Shown here piece by piece: positions 35,392 through 46,729 of a stretch of DNA of 64,000 bases. The stretch is from positions 4,278,001-4,342,000 of the forward strand of contig OZ251573.1 of the NCBI GenBank assembly GCA_965243545.1, in the 5' to 3' direction. The notes under the pieces were generated by a model. The model was not told where the DNA came from. It searched no databases and saw nothing but the letters and a program-made list of their open reading frames with translations. Source of the stretch: CATQHW01 sp965243545. GTDB taxonomy: Bacteria > Spirochaetota > Spirochaetia > SZUA-6 > Bin103. A program made the translations under genes and the position numbers. Numbering within the stretch: position 1 is the first letter of the stretch; every line of letters starts with the position of its first letter.

Positions 35392-36618
35392 ATGGTCTAT
35401 CGTGAAGATCTGCTGCTGATCGGTCGGGCGTTGCTCCGCCGTCCGGTCGAGACGCTGCTGCTGGCGGTTGGCGCCGCGCTTACGGTGGCGGCAACGGTGA
35501 CCGCCATCGCGCTGACGGCCCGCGTTGCGGCCGGCGCCGAGCGGTCGTTGTCGGCGCTCCGCTATCGGGAGATCGTCGTTACGACCGCGGTCGATCACGC
35601 CGCGATGGACGCGCCGGCGCGCACACTGCGCCCGGCCGTCGAGCTTGCCATCGATGATCTGCCGAGCGTGCTGGCGGTGACCCAGGCGGTGCGATACGCC
35701 TATGTTGCCCACGAAACCTCACTGCGCCTTCAGGGCGCGGGCGGCGCGCGGCCGCGGCCGGAAAGGATCTCAGGGATGAAGGTCACCGAGGATTTCTTTT
35801 CGGCCAGAGCGCTCACCGCGGCGGCCGGCAGCCTGTTTACCGCCGCTGACCTTGCCGCCGGTGAACCGGTCATGGTGACCGGATCGAAGCTCGGCGCCAC
35901 GCTGTTCGACGATGGCGGCGCGTTCGACCGCACCGTAGTCGCGGACCACCGACTGTATCGGATCGTCGGCGTGTTGGCGCCGACGGGTACCGAGGTGGAC
36001 CGGCTGGCGTTCATTCCGGCCGGGGCCGTCAAGGACAACTACCGGCCGGCCGGAGAAGGCTCGATCACGTTCGACACGGGATTGGACAGCTTGCGATTCA
36101 CGGTGACCGACCGCGCGCTGCTGGATGAGGCGCATACGCAGTTGATCCGTTACTTCGACGCCGCGTACGGAGCGGGCGCCGTGAACGTCATCGATCCGCG
36201 GGCGCACGCCCGGGCGGCGTTTGACCGGTACCGCCGGATGGTCCGGGTCGTGCAGTTGCTGGCCGCGGGCGCGTTGCTGGTAACGGCCCTCAACCTGTCC
36301 GAGGCATTTTCGAGCCGGGCGCTGCGCAGACGGCGGTCGGCCGGCATTCTCCGGGCGGTCGGGGCCGGCCGCCGGCGGGTATTCGCAGTCCTGCTGCTCG
36401 ACGCGCTGTCGATGGGAGTGATCGGCAGCCCGCCCGGAATAGCGATGGCATTCGTGCTGGCGCACCTGATGAGGCGGGAGTTCGGCTTCGGCAGCCTGGA
36501 CGTGGGACCGATGCTGGCGGGCGTGGCCGCGGCCTGGGCCATCGTAGCTGCCTGCGGCATCCTGCCGGCCGCTACGGCCGCCCGCGCGCCGGCGGCCGAC
36601 GGCATCCGTTACGAGTGA
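35392..36618 (+). CDS. FtsX-type ABC transporter permease (1 of 2)
   Basis: 408 residues. An N-terminal membrane helix (LLLAVGAALTVAATVTAIAL) is followed by a periplasmic MacB_PCD-like domain of about 200 residues, then three membrane helices (LLAAGALLVTALNLSEAF, DALSMGVIGSPPGIAM, GVAAAWAIVAACGILPA). The RAVGAGRRRVFAVLL loop is the usual FtsX signature. It forms half of an ABC export or mechanotransmission complex with the next gene. No ATPase gene is next to the pair, so the ATP-binding partner must be encoded elsewhere. Confidence 0.87.
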   Translation: MVYREDLLLIGRALLRRPVETLLLAVGAALTVAATVTAIALTARVAAGAERSLSALRYREIVVTTAVDHAAMDAPARTLRPAVELAIDDLPSVLAVTQAVRYAYVAHETSLRLQGAGGARPRPERISGMKVTEDFFSARALTAAAGSLFTAADLAAGEPVMVTGSKLGATLFDDGGAFDRTVVADHRLYRIVGVLAPTGTEVDRLAFIPAGAVKDNYRPAGEGSITFDTGLDSLRFTVTDRALLDEAHTQLIRYFDAAYGAGAVNVIDPRAHARAAFDRYRRMVRVVQLLAAGALLVTALNLSEAFSSRALRRRRSAGILRAVGAGRRRVFAVLLLDALSMGVIGSPPGIAMAFVLAHLMRREFGFGSLDVGPMLAGVAAAWAIVAACGILPAATAARAPAADGIRYE

Positions 36619-36631
36619 TTCGGCGCCCGCG

Positions 36632-37921
36632 ATGAGGACGGTGCAGGCGATCCTCCACAGCATGGGAAGGCGGCCGGCCAAGTCGTCGTTGACCCTTGCC
36701 ACCGCAGCGCTCGGCGTGGCCGTGCTGATCTTTGCGCTGTCGACCAGCGCCGCCGTCGAGCGGCTGGTGTCGGAGCGCCTGGACGCCGGCGGGTTCGTGG
36801 TGACCGTTGCGGTTACCGACCGCAGCCCAGGCGGAACTCTCGGCGCGGACGGCGCTCGACTCAGGAAGCGGGTGACCTCCACGTTGCTGAGTGACGTCGG
36901 CGGCGTGGCCGCGGTGAGCTCCGTGGACGGCGTGCCGTTTCGGTCGTTCATGATCGGCGAAAGCGCGTACGAGGTGCGCACGGTGCTGAGCGTTGCGGAG
37001 ACGTATCTGGACGTGATGGCGCTCGATTTGATCGCCGGGACCGGATTCGTCCCCGGGAGCCGGGACGCGCTGATCAGCGCGTCTCTTGCCGGCCTGTTGT
37101 TCGGGTCGCCGGTTGCCGCGCTCGGTCAACCGTTGCAAACGGCGGTGCCTCGCATCGAAATTCAAGGCGAAGTGGGGCCGATGCTGCTCGGCATCGTCGA
37201 AGCGGTGTTCGCTCCCGTATTCACGGTCCGAGGAGTGTACGAAGACCCCGACGACGTGCGGCGCCGCGCGTACGGCATCGGCGACATGCTGGTCGCGGTC
37301 AGGAACTTCGCGGAAGAGAACTGGAGCAGCTCCCAAACGGACTTCCGGTTCGTAGTGCGCGCCGCCGCCGGTTCCCTGGCGACGGTCGAGAGTCAGGTGC
37401 ATGCCGCGCTGGCGCTGCCGTACGGTGACGACCTGTCGGTGGAGGTGTGGGAAGGGCAACCGTTCACGGGCGGGCCGCTGGCGGAGATGCGGTCGGCCGT
37501 GCGCACCTTCTCCTTTGCGGTCAATCTGCTCGGCGCGCTGCTGCTGGCCACCGGCTGCGTCGGCGTGTTCAGCCTGACGTCGGTAGAGGTTCTGAGCCGT
37601 TCCCGCCAGATCGCGATGTCCAGAGCGTTCGGCGCCTCCAAGGGGACGATCATCCGCGAGTTCGCGGCGCGGTCGCTCATCGTCATGGCCGCGGCGTCGC
37701 TGCCCGGCGTCGCGTTCAGCCTGTTTCTGTCAGCGCCGCTCACCGATCTGGTGGCGCCGATTCTCGACATCGGCTTCGCGGACGGTTTGTCCGAGCCGGT
37801 GATCACGCCGGCGGCGGTTGCCGTCGGCGCCGCCGCGGCGATCGGCGCCGGCGGCCTGTTGGGCACGCTTCCGGTGCTCCACGTTCTGGCGACCCCGATA
37901 GCCGAAGCGATCCGCGGCTGA
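36632..37921 (+). CDS. FtsX-type ABC transporter permease (2 of 2)
   Basis: 429 residues. It has an N-terminal helix (LTLATAALGVAVLIFAL), a large periplasmic domain, and three C-terminal membrane helices starting AVNLLGALLLATGCVGVFSL. The SRSRQIAMSRAFGASKGTII loop is the family hallmark. It follows permease 1 by 13 bp and is clearly its heterodimer partner. The two periplasmic domains differ, as in MacB/LolCE-type systems. No outer-membrane or periplasmic adaptor is adjacent, although the YWTD lipoprotein just upstream is a candidate extracytoplasmic partner. Confidence 0.87.
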   Translation: MRTVQAILHSMGRRPAKSSLTLATAALGVAVLIFALSTSAAVERLVSERLDAGGFVVTVAVTDRSPGGTLGADGARLRKRVTSTLLSDVGGVAAVSSVDGVPFRSFMIGESAYEVRTVLSVAETYLDVMALDLIAGTGFVPGSRDALISASLAGLLFGSPVAALGQPLQTAVPRIEIQGEVGPMLLGIVEAVFAPVFTVRGVYEDPDDVRRRAYGIGDMLVAVRNFAEENWSSSQTDFRFVVRAAAGSLATVESQVHAALALPYGDDLSVEVWEGQPFTGGPLAEMRSAVRTFSFAVNLLGALLLATGCVGVFSLTSVEVLSRSRQIAMSRAFGASKGTIIREFAARSLIVMAAASLPGVAFSLFLSAPLTDLVAPILDIGFADGLSEPVITPAAVAVGAAAAIGAGGLLGTLPVLHVLATPIAEAIRG

Positions 37922-37955
37922 ACCGGCGCTTCAGAATCCCGACGCCCAAATGGGA

Positions 37956-38372
37956 TCATTCGGAGCGAGTCCGATCGAATCGGACCACGCTCAGATCCGG
38001 TATTCGCTCGAAGTGCGCGTCGCTGGTGAGTAACGGTTCTCCCGCGCAGAGGCAGTGGACGCCGATCAGAAGATCCATGGTGGGAATCATCCTGCCACCC
38101 GCACGCAAGGCGAATTCGATCTCGCCATAGCGGAACGGAAAGTCCTTCCCCGGAAACGCGAGCTCGATGAACCGGCCCACCCGGGTTATACGTTCCGTTT
38201 CCCGCTGCCGGTTGCGAGCTCGACGAGCTCCGGCTTCCAACTCGCAACGGACGAATACCGACATGCGCAGCCTGACCGCGCTATACGCACGCAGGGCGCT
38301 GGTCGCCGGTCCTTCGTTCCCGCGACGGCGCTCATTCATCAAGTCGATGACGAACGCCGTGTCTACGAACAG
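37956..38372 (-). CDS. vapC: PIN-domain toxin (VapC-like)
   Basis: 138 residues if translation begins at the CTG at 38372, which gives a complete PIN start LFVDTAFVIDLMNERRRG. The first ordinary ATG (38330 region) would remove the first catalytic aspartates. The other acidic residues are in RCELEAGARR, PTMDLLIGVHC and LLTSDAHFERIPDLSVV, so the Mg2+-dependent RNase site is complete. The gene overlaps the 3' end of the helicase gene by 10 bp. No antitoxin is adjacent. Either it relies on a distant antitoxin or the true start is unusual. Confidence 0.8.
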   Translation of the reverse strand: MFVDTAFVIDLMNERRRGNEGPATSALRAYSAVRLRMSVFVRCELEAGARRARNRQRETERITRVGRFIELAFPGKDFPFRYGEIEFALRAGGRMIPTMDLLIGVHCLCAGEPLLTSDAHFERIPDLSVVRFDRTRSE

Positions 38373-40822
38373 GGATTGCCTTCCACGTCGACGGCCTCGG
38401 GGTGGTCCAGTTCGCGTTCCCTCACCACCTCGCCGATCGCCGTGACGGTTTCTTCCGACAGAACGATTTCATCGAGGTGCTCAAGCAGATTACCGGCGGT
38501 GAATGACCCGGCCCCGTCCGTCGGGTTGTCCGCATCGAGTCCTTCGCCGTCGACCGCAACCATTCGACCGTTACGGAATCGTCCTCGCGGGCCTTCCGCT
38601 GCGCCGGCAAGAAGGCGTCGGCCGAGTTCGATACCCTGCACCTTGTCGATATCCGCATTGCTGATATCATACGACTTCGCCGGTTCTATGCAGTTCTGGC
38701 ATCCGGTGCGGCACCGGCACTTCTCCGCGATCTCGATCCCCTTCGCCAACGCCGTTTCCCAGACCGCAAACAGCTTCTTGGCGACCCCTATTCCTCCCGA
38801 GTAGTTCTCGTAGTAGAACGCTACGGGCTCGGCGCCGACCCGCGAATAGGTGCTCGTATCGAACCGATCAGCCGATATCACGAACATCGCTCCGACCCGC
38901 AGCAAGTGTTCGAGCGCGCCGATGGCGCCGTCCGCGTTCGCGGCCGGCGACACGTCTATCCAGAGCGCATGCAGTCTGTTCCGGTATTCGGCGTCCGGTG
39001 ATCCGCCGGCGCCGACCACCTCGTCGGTCCGGTCGTCGATCCGGTTGTAGCCCGTGAAGTTGGTCGACACGTTCACGGTTCCGTAATATATCTCGAACTC
39101 GCCGAACGATGTCCCGTCGAATATCCGGTCCGTGTGCACGGCGGTGAAGAATTTGCCCTCGGTTCGCAGATACGGCTTGGCTTCCCCCAGGTCCACCGCG
39201 CCCTCCGCATGTGAACGTACAAAGTAGCGCCGGCCGAAGAACGGGAATATCGCCCCGATATATGCCTCTCTGAACTTGCGGTACCCGGAGACGTGTCCGA
39301 CCTCTTCGTCGCCGATTCTGAGCTCGAAACGCTGCCCCAGGCCGCCCCGCAAGTTCAGATCTCTGTGCGGCCGGTAGTACTTGGACGGCTTGGCCGAGTC
39401 TTTTGCAGCATCATAGAAGGCGCCGCCGAGCACCTTCGCGTCCGGCGGGGCGACTCGGCCGCCGGTTTCACACGCCAGCGCGCCAAGATGATTGTCGATC
39501 AGTTCTTCGTTCTCGGGATCGGCGGCGATCTCGTCGAAGGGCCTTGTCAGGAAAGCGTCCATGTTGCCGACGAAAAAGCGGTCTATAGGGTCGTTCATCG
39601 CGTAGAACAAAACGAGCGCATCCTTGTCCCAGCCGCGTCCGGCGCGGCCGATCTGCTGCCAGGCCGACATGACGCTCGGCGGAAAACCGGCAAGAATCAC
39701 GGTGTCCAGGCCGCCGATATCCAACCCGAGCTCCAAGGCGTTGGTGGCGAACACGACGCGAACGTCACCGGCTTTGATGCTTTGCTGGATTTTCTGCCTG
39801 TCTTCCTGTTTCAGATCGGCGTGGAACCCGGACACCGTCTCCGGGTCTGACTTTCTGGCTTTGACCTTGCGCCGGCACTCCGCGAAGGCGTCTTCCAGAA
39901 AGCGCTTTGTCGGACAGAATACCAACGTTTGCTGGCCCTCGGTCATGGCGGCCAAGGCAGCCTGCACGACGCGCAGCCGCAGGATCTCCCGGTACCGATA
40001 GTCGGGAATGTCTGGCTTGACGAACATGAAGTGCCGGCGGGGCCGAAAAGCGTTTCGAGCGGACACGACCTCGGCGTCCCGACCGGTGAGATTCCTGGCG
40101 TGCTCGGCGGGATTGGCGCACGTCGCCGTGCACAGAAACACCTGGGGAGCGGCGCCGATGCGGCTGAGATGAAGAAAGAACCGCCGCAACAACAGCGCCA
40201 TGTTGCCGCCGAAGAACCCGCGATACGCGTGCATCTCGTCGATCACGATGTACCGGAGTTTGCTGAGGAAGCTGCGCCACTGGTCGGACCAGGCGAGGAA
40301 CGACATGTTCAAGTACTCGGGGTTGGTCAACAGGACGTGGGAAGGATGCTTGCGAAGATAGTTGCGGTGGGTCGGTGGCGTGTCCGCGTCGTAGGTATCG
40401 ACGGAGAGCGGATCGCAGAGCCGTTTTATTTCCATCAGCTGGTCGAACGCCAGCGCCTTCATCGGATAGATCATCAAGGCATGGCCCGGCTCGCGCACCA
40501 GCTTGTGGCGGATGGGCGCGGTGAACGCTACGGTCTTGCCGCTCGCGGTAGGCGCCTCCAACACGACGTCCGCTCCGGCCAACGAGCGGTTGATCGCCTC
40601 GGCCTGATGTTGATAGAGGCGGGTGATGCCGTGCGCGGACAACACCTCGCGTACGCTCCGGGATCGTTCCGGAGATGAAGATTTCACGCCGAAACGAAGA
40701 TGCGTCGGCCATGCTTGCGCATACCGGGGGGCGATTCGGTCCATCGTGTCGGTTGCGATCTCGTCGCCGTCGCGCAACGCGTCGAATTCTTCGAGCCGCG
40801 CCTTGAAACTGGTCAAATCCAT
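38363..40822 (-). CDS. MrfA-like DEAD/DEAH-box helicase with DUF1998 domain
   Basis: 819 residues. Helicase motifs: LEAPTASGKTVAFTAPI (I) near residue 90, VIDEMHAYRG (II) near 195, LCTATCANP (III), VVFATNALELGLDIGGLDTV (V) and QQIGRAGRGWDKDALVL (VI) near 397. The C-terminal part has CRCRTGCQNC near 702, the four-cysteine zinc cluster of the MrfA/Hrq1 family. MrfA repairs mitomycin-type crosslinks in Bacillus without UvrABC incision. It starts 22 bp after the leuS stop, so it may be transcribed with leuS. Its 3' end overlaps the PIN toxin. Confidence 0.9.
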   Translation of the reverse strand: MDLTSFKARLEEFDALRDGDEIATDTMDRIAPRYAQAWPTHLRFGVKSSSPERSRSVREVLSAHGITRLYQHQAEAINRSLAGADVVLEAPTASGKTVAFTAPIRHKLVREPGHALMIYPMKALAFDQLMEIKRLCDPLSVDTYDADTPPTHRNYLRKHPSHVLLTNPEYLNMSFLAWSDQWRSFLSKLRYIVIDEMHAYRGFFGGNMALLLRRFFLHLSRIGAAPQVFLCTATCANPAEHARNLTGRDAEVVSARNAFRPRRHFMFVKPDIPDYRYREILRLRVVQAALAAMTEGQQTLVFCPTKRFLEDAFAECRRKVKARKSDPETVSGFHADLKQEDRQKIQQSIKAGDVRVVFATNALELGLDIGGLDTVILAGFPPSVMSAWQQIGRAGRGWDKDALVLFYAMNDPIDRFFVGNMDAFLTRPFDEIAADPENEELIDNHLGALACETGGRVAPPDAKVLGGAFYDAAKDSAKPSKYYRPHRDLNLRGGLGQRFELRIGDEEVGHVSGYRKFREAYIGAIFPFFGRRYFVRSHAEGAVDLGEAKPYLRTEGKFFTAVHTDRIFDGTSFGEFEIYYGTVNVSTNFTGYNRIDDRTDEVVGAGGSPDAEYRNRLHALWIDVSPAANADGAIGALEHLLRVGAMFVISADRFDTSTYSRVGAEPVAFYYENYSGGIGVAKKLFAVWETALAKGIEIAEKCRCRTGCQNCIEPAKSYDISNADIDKVQGIELGRRLLAGAAEGPRGRFRNGRMVAVDGEGLDADNPTDGAGSFTAGNLLEHLDEIVLSEETVTAIGEVVRERELDHPEAVDVEGNPCS

Positions 40823-40844
40823 CGTCGTTCCCTCCGCCGGCGCG

Positions 40845-43358
<2,514 letters not shown>

Positions 43359-43386
43359 TGCGTTGGGTTCGATGATACCACCTCGA

Positions 43387-44298
43387 GTGCATGATCGGGA
43401 ACGATCAGGACGATCTTGGACTGGCCTGGTGCGCCCGTACCTGCCGCCTGCGGTAGCCGGCTCCCTGCGGTGGGCGACGCCCACCCACTGGCCGGGCCGC
43501 TTCGTAAGCGACGACTGGCGCGGCCGGGAGGCGGACTTGGTGTTCTCGGTGGAGCGGCAGGGGGCGGAGGAGCCGGTGCTGGTGTACGTACTGCTGGAGC
43601 ATCAGTCCACGCCGCGCTACTGGATGGCGTTGCGGGTGCTGAACTACTGCCTGCAGCTATGGGTGACGTGGCAGGAGGCGCGCAAGAATAGGAAGAAGAC
43701 GAAGTTGCCGCTGATCGTGCCGCTGGTATTCTATCAGGGACGGAAGCGGTGGTCGCCGGAGCTGGAGTTTCGGGAGTTGGTGGAGGGAGCGGCGGCGGAG
43801 TGGCGGTGGGTGCCGCGGTTTGAGTACCTGCTGATCGACCAGACGGCGGGAGGGCCGGAAGCGGTGTTGGGGTCGGCGGTGGCGCGGCTGACGCAGATGG
43901 CGATGCTGGCGCGGGTTCGCGGTGGCGCGGAGTTGGTGGAGAGGACGGCGGTGCTGATGGCGGAGGTGTCGCCGGAGGGAGAGGTGGAGGTGCTGGCGCG
44001 GCACGTGGAGTACGTGTTGGCGACGCAGTCGGAGGAAGGGCTGCGAGCGTTCAGGGCAGCGTTGCGGCGCAACGTGCCCGGTCGTGGAGGAGAGCTAATG
44101 ACTTACGTGGAACAGATAGAGGAGCGAGGCCGTCAGGAAGGCCGCCGGGAAGGCGTCTTGCGCACCATTGAAGGATTGCTGCAGCGCGATGTCCCGTGGT
44201 CGACCATCGAGGAGGCGACCAGCATCGACGAGTCCGAATTCGAGCGCCTCAAGCAGCAACTGGACGCCGGCGCCCCCGGCGCCGACCAACCCAACTGA
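43387..44298 (+). CDS. Rpn-family recombination-promoting nuclease / putative transposase
   Basis: 303 residues from GTG 43387. The PD-(D/E)XK core is GREADLVFSVERQG (catalytic Asp) and VYVLLEHQSTPRYWMALR (Glu-x-Gln), followed by PLIVPLVFYQGRKRWSPE, all hallmarks of the Rpn (PF04754-type) family. The C-terminus has charged helices and RGRQEGRREGVLRTIEGLLQ. The first 12 residues after the start (RERSGRSWTGL) diverge from the usual family start, so the extreme N-terminus may be damaged. Rpn proteins stimulate RecA-independent recombination in E. coli and are often found in many decaying copies. A fragment of a second copy is at 4152-4283. Confidence 0.85.
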   Translation: MHDRERSGRSWTGLVRPYLPPAVAGSLRWATPTHWPGRFVSDDWRGREADLVFSVERQGAEEPVLVYVLLEHQSTPRYWMALRVLNYCLQLWVTWQEARKNRKKTKLPLIVPLVFYQGRKRWSPELEFRELVEGAAAEWRWVPRFEYLLIDQTAGGPEAVLGSAVARLTQMAMLARVRGGAELVERTAVLMAEVSPEGEVEVLARHVEYVLATQSEEGLRAFRAALRRNVPGRGGELMTYVEQIEERGRQEGRREGVLRTIEGLLQRDVPWSTIEEATSIDESEFERLKQQLDAGAPGADQPN

Positions 44299-44333
44299 GG
44301 CTCACGCCCTGCTTGCTTGCTGGCCGGCAGTCC

Positions 44334-44880
44334 GATGCCGCGCAGTTGGAGCAGATGCTGCAGGCGGACTTCGGCTTCCCTGGCGTGCGGCGGACGCGAA
44401 CAGCAGGTCGGCTCGACGGCCGTCTGCAGATGCTCGGCGGTGACGGCGAAGTGTCGCGCTCACCAGCCGGTGCACGGTGGAGCGCGCTAAGCGCACGCCG
44501 TCGGGGAGTTGGCCGCCGTTGACCGCCTCCTTGATAACCTGCCGCACCGACCAGGATGGGTGCTCGGTCTTGAGCGCTATCAGCAACTCGGCCGCCTGTG
44601 GCGGCGTCATTCATATGCGGTCGATCCTTGCGGCAGGCGCTCAGTTCGGGGCGGCAGCCGGCCAGTTCGTCAGGCAGCGAGAGGATCACCGCCCGTAGCG
44701 CCGCCCGTACCAGCTTCACGCGGCGTTCCAGCCAGCGCATCGCGCCGGGCAGTCCGACGTAGTCGGTGCGCGCCTTGGCGACCGCCTTCATCAGACTCGG
44801 CGCCTGCTCGGCGTACGTGACCGCCTCTTCCAGTTCCCGCAGCGTTCCGGGCAGCTGCGCCGCCAAGCAGTCGCGCCGCC
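44334..44880 (-). mobile_element. Collapsed copy of the 3.2-kb transposon
   Basis: At least four blocks match the intact element at 49860-53042 in order and orientation: 44334-44413 (ATPase start, near 50668-50748), 44413-44445 (ATPase end, near 50017-50048), 44458-44605 (transposase helix region, near 51737-51872), and 44628-44880 (third gene, near 52364-52610). Internal deletions have removed most of each gene, and no frame is intact. No termini were found. It marks the left border of the defence island. Confidence 0.8.
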
Positions 44881-44955
44881 CAAGCCAGTGGCGCGCCGTG
44901 CCTCAACTTCTGAAAATTCGTAGGTCTTTTATTACAAGCGGGTTATCACTACCAC

Positions 44956-44996
44956 GCCGTCAAGTCTGCGGCACCGTCTCCCGCAGACTTGACGGC
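44956..44996. promoter_or_regulatory. 16-bp perfect palindrome over the promoter of the 45.0 kb operon
   Basis: GCCGTCAAGTCTGCGG (44956-44971) and its exact complement CCGCAGACTTGACGGC (44981-44996) are separated by 9 bases. The right arm contains the -35 box of the promoter below. Both an operator and a small hairpin are possible; location favours an operator. Confidence 0.7.
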
Positions 44997-45017
44997 CGTC
45001 CTAGTCAACTGTATGCT
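44989..45017 (+). promoter_or_regulatory. Sigma-70-type promoter
   Basis: TTGACG at 44989-44994 and TATGCT at 45012-45017 are 17 bp apart. An AGGAGG ribosome site at 45033-45038 precedes the GTG start at 45044. The -35 box lies in the palindrome, so binding there would block transcription. Confidence 0.65.
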
Positions 45018-45043
45018 TCATCCGATCAATACAGGAGGACTCA

Positions 45044-46729
45044 GTGACACTGACCATTTCCGAGTTGGCACGGGCTGTCGGCAAGAGCGACAACTACGTG
45101 CGCCAGCACATCCGCAGAAACCACCTCATCGCACAAAGGCAGGATCGCAGCGTTTCCGTCGCGGTTGATGAGGCAGCACGTTGGGCGCATGACCGCGGTC
45201 TGCCCTTTAACCCGCCCGCTCAGGCCGTATCGCTCATGGGTTCATCGAAATCCCGGACGGCACGAATGACCGTCTTGATGGCTACCCATTCCGACGATTC
45301 CACGGCCCACAACATGTTCACGCTCATACGCCATCGCCGCGAAGATTCGTTGGGGCCCTGGACCACCGCACCCGCCGGCACTTGGGGACGCACCGAACTT
45401 GGGCACGGACTACGATTGTACACGCTCGACTCATCTCTCGACCGTTGCAGCTTCCTGATCGAGCAAATACTGAATTCCGGTGCATTGACGATCGACGGGG
45501 TCGAAGTTCTCTACGTCCTGGAACCCGTTCCTCGGCGCCATTGGGCATACCGCGACCTTCGAAGTACGGACGCCTCCGTACGCAGCCCCTTCTCCCGAAA
45601 CAGCGCCGAGATCACAGAATACTGGAGCTTCGACCAAAGCCTTCGCAAACGATGGACAGAGATCGCCCAAGCGCTATCGGGCAAACAACGCCAGCCGACC
45701 AGCCGTCTTGGCTTTCCCCTTGAGGAGCGATCAGAGCGGGTAGGCAACCTCATGATTGCGGGCGCTCTAGATGCACTCACCTGCAATCTGACTCACCATC
45801 GCCAAATGTTGAAGCTTGACGTACAAGGAGACGATCTGGTAACCGCACTCCACCGTGCAGTCGTATGGGCCAGCCATAGCGAGGACACTGTGCTTCGACG
45901 AGAAGTCCCCGTCACATCGACCTCAATCAAACTTGCATCCGATGTAGATCACATCGGGTTCTCCATCTATCGAACCGAGGACGGACAGTGTGTTGACCAC
46001 TTGCACTCGCATCTGATCAAAGAGTTTCGCGTGCGCGTGAATATCGCCGATCAGCCAATGATAACGATCAGAAACCAAAAAACACAGTCAATCCAGAAGG
46101 TCATTCCATCGGGCACGACGGTGCCAATATCGGCCAATGACGACCGATTCAGCGCCGACCTCGATAGACGAATTAGAAAAGATTGGTTGGAGCGGCAAGT
46201 TTATCAACGCGAAGTGTCCGCCCGAAAGACCGGTAACCTAGCACGTTTCGCCCCAGAGAACTTTGATGCATCGGCTCGCTATCTTCTTGGCCTTCTGCAT
46301 ATATTTGACGCGGCCGGTCCAGTCTATCTCGCTGATCCGTACTTTATGGAGCATACCGAGGGAGATGCCGTAGCGAGTCTAATTGTCCAAATATTCGCGG
46401 CGACACGCAACCGACCTCTGCGAATCTTGTGCGGCAAGGTCAACAAAGATCGTATACCGGCGTGGTGGTCGAAGTATCCCAATGTTATCGCGGCTCATGT
46501 GAGGGTGCGCGCATTTTTCGACTGCAGAGGAAAGCCGCCGTTCCATGACCGCTACTTGATAACGCCCGAGAGTGAAACTGTGATAACCAACTCACTCAGT
46601 GGTTGGCACCGATCCGGCGTAACCTTTATCCGCGTACCCTTTGGGGTGTACCGAGCAGAAACCGAGAAGATGTGGACCACAGAGATTGGCGCTCCAGGCG
46701 ATGCCTTGCGGGTCAAGGTGATCAGCTAA
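45044..46729 (+). CDS. HTH plus phospholipase D-like (HDR-motif) protein, function unknown
   Basis: 561 residues from GTG 45044 with an AGGAGG site. Residues 1-45 (ISELARAVGKSDNYVRQHIR) are a small MerR/excisionase-like helix-turn-helix. The middle is unassigned. Near residue 500 KPPFHDRYLITPESE and then ITNSLSGWHRSGVTFIRV resemble the H-x-D/R and S/N-rich strand of PLD-like phosphodiesterases found in some defence proteins. LADPYFMEH and LRILCGKVN support the fold. The gene is AT-richer than the genome. Its stop overlaps the start of the next gene (TAATG), so the two proteins are co-translated. The HTH may bind the palindrome in its own promoter. Not a recognised named system. Confidence 0.68.
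   Translation: MTLTISELARAVGKSDNYVRQHIRRNHLIAQRQDRSVSVAVDEAARWAHDRGLPFNPPAQAVSLMGSSKSRTARMTVLMATHSDDSTAHNMFTLIRHRREDSLGPWTTAPAGTWGRTELGHGLRLYTLDSSLDRCSFLIEQILNSGALTIDGVEVLYVLEPVPRRHWAYRDLRSTDASVRSPFSRNSAEITEYWSFDQSLRKRWTEIAQALSGKQRQPTSRLGFPLEERSERVGNLMIAGALDALTCNLTHHRQMLKLDVQGDDLVTALHRAVVWASHSEDTVLRREVPVTSTSIKLASDVDHIGFSIYRTEDGQCVDHLHSHLIKEFRVRVNIADQPMITIRNQKTQSIQKVIPSGTTVPISANDDRFSADLDRRIRKDWLERQVYQREVSARKTGNLARFAPENFDASARYLLGLLHIFDAAGPVYLADPYFMEHTEGDAVASLIVQIFAATRNRPLRILCGKVNKDRIPAWWSKYPNVIAAHVRVRAFFDCRGKPPFHDRYLITPESETVITNSLSGWHRSGVTFIRVPFGVYRAETEKMWTTEIGAPGDALRVKVIS

Noticed and set aside
33820..35712. Minus-strand open frame opposite the YWTD gene
   Set aside because: A repetitive antisense product; the plus strand has a signal peptide and structured repeats.
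37969..37985. GTCCGAT-CGA-ATCGGAC hairpin as a terminator between the permease and the PIN toxin
   Set aside because: It lies within the coding end of the PIN gene, has only a 7-bp stem and no T run; too weak to call.
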